Of a DNA stretch of 17,492 bases, positions 14,947 through 17,492 are shown piece by piece. The stretch's first letter is position 1. Each line of letters begins with the position of its first letter. Position numbers and translations under genes: made by a program. The DNA is taken from positions 1 through 17,492 of the forward strand of contig CAZJBP010000076.1 of NCBI GenBank assembly GCA_964544115.1. Reading direction: 5' to 3'. Below the pieces are notes generated by a model. That model was not told the origin of the DNA and did no database searches. It saw only the letters and a program-made list of their open reading frames with translations. The stretch comes from CAZJBP01 sp964544115. Its GTDB lineage: Bacteria; Verrucomicrobiota; Kiritimatiellia; UBA8416; JADHWI01.

Positions 14947-16287
14947 CTACGACCGCTGCTCCCGCCTGTTGAGCAGACCCGCCAGCGCGCTGGCCGTCAG
15001 CAACGTGGCCGGTATGTGCAGCGGAAAATCCACCAACGCGTGCGCGGACATTCCCGCCAGCGCCAGCACGACCCCCCTCCGCTCGTAGCGACGCCACGTC
15101 GAGTGGCGGCGCCGGCCTCGCCCGCCGTTCCCTGCGCCCGCCGGATCCACCTCGGCCTCCGGCGCCAGCCACACCACTGCGGCCACCAGCCACGCGAGCA
15201 GCGCTGCGCCGATGACGCCGAGCTCGGCGACATACTCGAGCCAGTCGTTGTGCGCGTACCGGAAGTACAGGCTGGAAATAGCCGGCGGCTGGTAGTAAGG
15301 AAACGCGCAGGCGAACGTGCCCGCGCCGGTTCCCGCCACCCACCGATCAAGAAACATCTGCCAGGTTCCCGTCAGCGCCGCCGCGCGCCCGCCCAGCCCC
15401 ATCAGCCCTTCCTCAAACGGCAGCGGCGCTGAGCCCATCCGGTCCGCGCGCAGCAGGACAAACAGCCCTGCCACCAGCAGCAGTGGCAGCAGCAGGGCCG
15501 CGGCGCCGGCCAGCGTCCGACCCCGCTTGAGCCCCTGCAGGGCTTCCAGCACAGCCCACCCCAGCGCCAGTCCGACCGCGATGGCCACACCCGCGCGCGA
15601 GCCTGAGATGAGGACCGACACGACGAGCAGTCCGGCGATGATGTAGAGAAGGTACCCCGGATGGCTTCGGTCCCCCTTCAGCGCCGCACGGACCTGCGAG
15701 GCGCGGCCAAGGGACAGGGCCAGGGGCAGGAGCAGATTGGCATAGGCGGCATAGTTGCTCCCGTTGACAAACATCCCGGTCATTTCGTACGGGGGACGAG
15801 GTGCTGCGCTGCGCTGCAGAATGACCAGCAGGGCCATGCCGCTGCCGCCGGCCAGCAGGAGGCCTACCAAGCCCTGGCTCGTGCGGCGGGAACTGCACAT
15901 GCAGCGGGCGGTGAGCATGATGATCAGGCATGTAGCCAGGCGGCCGGCCGCTTCCAGGCTCACAGCGCGCGAAACGCTGTGCGGCAGCCAGGCAATGTGG
16001 CGCAGGGGCGAGAGCCCCTCATCCCCGGGGGAGTAGGCGTGTGACGGGTTTGCAGCCTGGACGAGCATGAACCCCAGCAGCAGCAGGAACGGAAGGCCCC
16101 AGCGCCAATTCCACAGGCAGGTTCTCCCGTCAGGATCGGCATCCCTGCGGCGGTGCGCTTCGGCCAGCGCAGCAACCAGGCACAAGACGGACAGCGCCTG
16201 GCAGATGCGCCAAGCCCAGGGCTCCGTCGCAGCGAACAGCCATGCGGCGCAACTCAGCGTGGCTGAAAGCAAGAGGACTGGGATCAC
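14947..16287 (-). CDS. O-antigen ligase/polymerase (WaaL/Wzy superfamily) membrane protein
   Basis: Integral membrane protein of 446 residues of the O-antigen ligase family, joining lipid-linked glycan to an acceptor or polymerising it on the periplasmic side. Visible family marks are FVNGSNYAAY (173-182), SGSRAG (228-233), GTGAGTF (319-325), YAHNDWLEYVAELG (344-357) and HALVDFPLHIPA (416-427). About eleven hydrophobic segments are present. The loop between 281 and 350 is the expected large periplasmic loop. A basic cytoplasmic-like stretch, 390-404 (GRRRHSTWRRYERR), interrupts the last helices. The start is GTG at 16287, forming a GTGA overlap with the stop of the upstream kinase gene; no ribosome binding site is visible, so it is probably translated by coupling. 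It converges on the long plus-strand operon, ending 24 bases from it. Ligase or polymerase cannot be decided by motif. Confidence 0.9.
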   Translation of the reverse strand: MIPVLLLSATLSCAAWLFAATEPWAWRICQALSVLCLVAALAEAHRRRDADPDGRTCLWNWRWGLPFLLLLGFMLVQAANPSHAYSPGDEGLSPLRHIAWLPHSVSRAVSLEAAGRLATCLIIMLTARCMCSSRRTSQGLVGLLLAGGSGMALLVILQRSAAPRPPYEMTGMFVNGSNYAAYANLLLPLALSLGRASQVRAALKGDRSHPGYLLYIIAGLLVVSVLISGSRAGVAIAVGLALGWAVLEALQGLKRGRTLAGAAALLLPLLLVAGLFVLLRADRMGSAPLPFEEGLMGLGGRAAALTGTWQMFLDRWVAGTGAGTFACAFPYYQPPAISSLYFRYAHNDWLEYVAELGVIGAALLAWLVAAVVWLAPEAEVDPAGAGNGGRGRRRHSTWRRYERRGVVLALAGMSAHALVDFPLHIPATLLTASALAGLLNRREQRS

Positions 16288-17492
16288 GTGCGCTTGCGCT
16301 TCTTGTTGCCGTAGTTGCTGTAGTAGTACGCGTACTGGTGATAGTAGTAATAGTATCCGCCGGGACGGCGGAGATCGACATTGTTCATCACGCCCCCGAG
16401 CATCGGCGTCTGGCCCTCGCGCAACTTCTGGAGGGCGTGCAGGACGTTGCGCCGCCGCGACACGTTGAAGTGGACAACGAAGATGACGCCGTCTGTCTGC
16501 GGCATCAGGATCAGCGGGTCGCTCAGGCCGAACACCGGCGGGCAGTCGATAATGATCTTGTCGTAGACTGTGGAAACCTCGCGCAGCAGGTCCTGCATCG
16601 CCTGGGAGCCGAGGAGCTCCGCAGGATTGGGAGGAATGTGGCCGACGAGAAGCACGTCGAGATTCGGTACGTGGGAGTGCCGCACCACGTCCTTCCAGTT
16701 GGCTTCGCCCGCCAGAACGTGGGAGAGACCGATCTCCGGCTTGCCGCCAAACGCCTTGTGAAGCGTCGGCCGGCGCAGATCGGCGTCGATCAGCAGCGTC
16801 CGCACCCCGTTGTGGGCCAGGACGACGGAAAGATTGGACGACAGCAACGACTTGCCCGCGCCTGCGCTGTCGCTGGTGACCATGATCTTGCGCGCCCGCT
16901 TGGCCGCGGGGCTCAGAGCCAGGCTCGCCCGCAGCGTGCGGAAAGCCTCGGCCGCCGGGGAATGCCGGTCCTCTTCGGCGATGGACGCCCGCTGCTGCTC
17001 TTTGACGCCCGTAATGCGGGGGATCACCGCCAGGACCGGTACGCCGAGAGAGAGCTCCAGATCCTCCGACCGCTTGATGCGATCATCGGCAAAATGGGCC
17101 AGGAACCCGAGGGCGACGCCAAGAAATAGCCCCACCAGGACCGCCTGGGTCAGGTCGCGGTTGCGGTGGATGTTGAAGGGCTCCGTCGGGCGCACCGCCC
17201 GGTCGACCAGGCGGACGTTGTTGGTCTCCATCTTTCCGGCGACGCTGGTTTCCTTCATCCGCGCCAGCACCGAGTTGTAGAGCTCGCGGTCGGCGTCGAC
17301 GTTCCGCTGCAGTTCCTGGTACGCCATGAGCTTTCGATCCAGTTCGAAGGCTTTCTGCTGCTGGTCTGCAAACGCCTTGCGCAGGGACTCCTGCTGCGCC
17401 TGCGCCATGCTGAGTCGGGCGTAAACCGCGTCGGCCACGCTGAGGCAGGCTTTTTCCAACTTGCCCTGCAACTCGGTCAGCTCCTGTTCAGC
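16284..17492 (-). CDS. Wzc-like polysaccharide co-polymerase/tyrosine autokinase, C-terminal part (5' end outside window)
   Basis: The last 402 residues of a BY-kinase; the reading frame is open to the window edge, so the N-terminal Wzz domain and first helix are missing. Seen in order: a glutamine-rich coiled coil (about 1-85), the proline-rich RAVRPTEPF, a transmembrane helix (about 118-134), then DDRIKRSEDLE. The kinase domain follows: EAFRTLRASL, Walker A SAGAGKS (209-215), Walker A' LLIDADLRRP (233-242), PPNPAELL, and Walker B IIIDCPP (313-319). The tail holds ten tyrosines in fifteen residues (380-394), then KKRKRT; these are the expected autophosphorylation sites. Such proteins control chain length and export of Wzy-made polymers by cycling between phosphorylated and free states. 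The P-loop lacks the P-x-E-G-K-S form usual for the family. It overlaps the ligase-like gene as GTGA. Confidence 0.93.
   Translation of the reverse strand, partial: AEQELTELQGKLEKACLSVADAVYARLSMAQAQQESLRKAFADQQQKAFELDRKLMAYQELQRNVDADRELYNSVLARMKETSVAGKMETNNVRLVDRAVRPTEPFNIHRNRDLTQAVLVGLFLGVALGFLAHFADDRIKRSEDLELSLGVPVLAVIPRITGVKEQQRASIAEEDRHSPAAEAFRTLRASLALSPAAKRARKIMVTSDSAGAGKSLLSSNLSVVLAHNGVRTLLIDADLRRPTLHKAFGGKPEIGLSHVLAGEANWKDVVRHSHVPNLDVLLVGHIPPNPAELLGSQAMQDLLREVSTVYDKIIIDCPPVFGLSDPLILMPQTDGVIFVVHFNVSRRRNVLHALQKLREGQTPMLGGVMNNVDLRRPGGYYYYYHQYAYYYSNYGNKKRKRT

Noticed and set aside
14924..14948. Inverted repeat AGACG/CGTCT between the convergent operons as a bidirectional terminator
   Set aside because: The arms are only five bases, the loop is fifteen bases, there is no T-run on either strand, and the right arm enters the ligase-like coding end. 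Too weak to call.
16242..17129. 295-codon plus-strand frame opposite the kinase
   Set aside because: Antisense shadow of a clearly conserved kinase; the translation has no recognisable domain.
1..17492. tRNA, rRNA, CRISPR arrays, insertion sequences, phage or defence genes
   Set aside because: None seen by eye: no spaced direct repeats, transposase motifs or terminal inverted repeats, and the space is almost fully filled by polysaccharide genes.

Overview
This window is an almost gap-free block of surface-polysaccharide (exopolysaccharide, capsule or O-antigen type) biosynthesis genes from a GC-rich bacterium. A Wzx/Wzy-type polymer is implied by a WecA/MraY-family initiating sugar-phosphate transferase, two O-antigen polymerase/ligase-like membrane proteins and a Wzc-like bacterial tyrosine autokinase. 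A diderm cell is likely but not proven. The phylum cannot be read from the sequence. A run of exactly 100 N (1522-1621) marks a scaffold join, so this is a draft assembly.

Layout. Positions 18-14922 hold fourteen plus-strand genes that look like one long operon. Most junctions are stop/start overlaps of four bases (ATGA or GTGA at 977, 1929, 4469, 5680, 8162 and 13018) or overlaps of 16-38 bases (7059, 9291, 11792). In order they are: GT2; GT4 (broken by the gap); left-handed beta-helix acyltransferase; FkbM-type methyltransferase; GT2; GT4; Wzy-like membrane protein; GT4; GT4; acyltransferase-3 membrane protein; WcaF-like acyltransferase; WaaE/KdtX-like GT2; WbuB-like GT4; and a WecA-like transferase fused to the N-terminal half of a FlaA1/CapD-type protein. 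On the minus strand, converging on this operon, a BY-kinase (truncated by the window edge at 17492) leads by a GTGA overlap into a second O-antigen polymerase/ligase-like protein that ends at 14947.

How they work together (inference from families). The WecA-like protein would load the first sugar phosphate on undecaprenyl phosphate. The eight glycosyltransferases would extend the repeat unit. The FkbM methyltransferase and three acyltransferases would decorate it. One or both Wzy/WaaL-like proteins would polymerise or ligate it outside the inner membrane, and the kinase would control chain length and export. No Wzx flippase, outer-membrane export protein or nucleotide-sugar enzyme lies in the window, so these must lie outside it.

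Most of the block is a new arrangement of known families. The most unusual object is the 634-residue fusion at 13018-14922. It joins a complete polytopic phosphoglycosyltransferase to the membrane and Rossmann-like sensor/binding part of a sugar dehydratase family, without the dehydratase catalytic domain. No stretch longer than 61 bases is without a gene.
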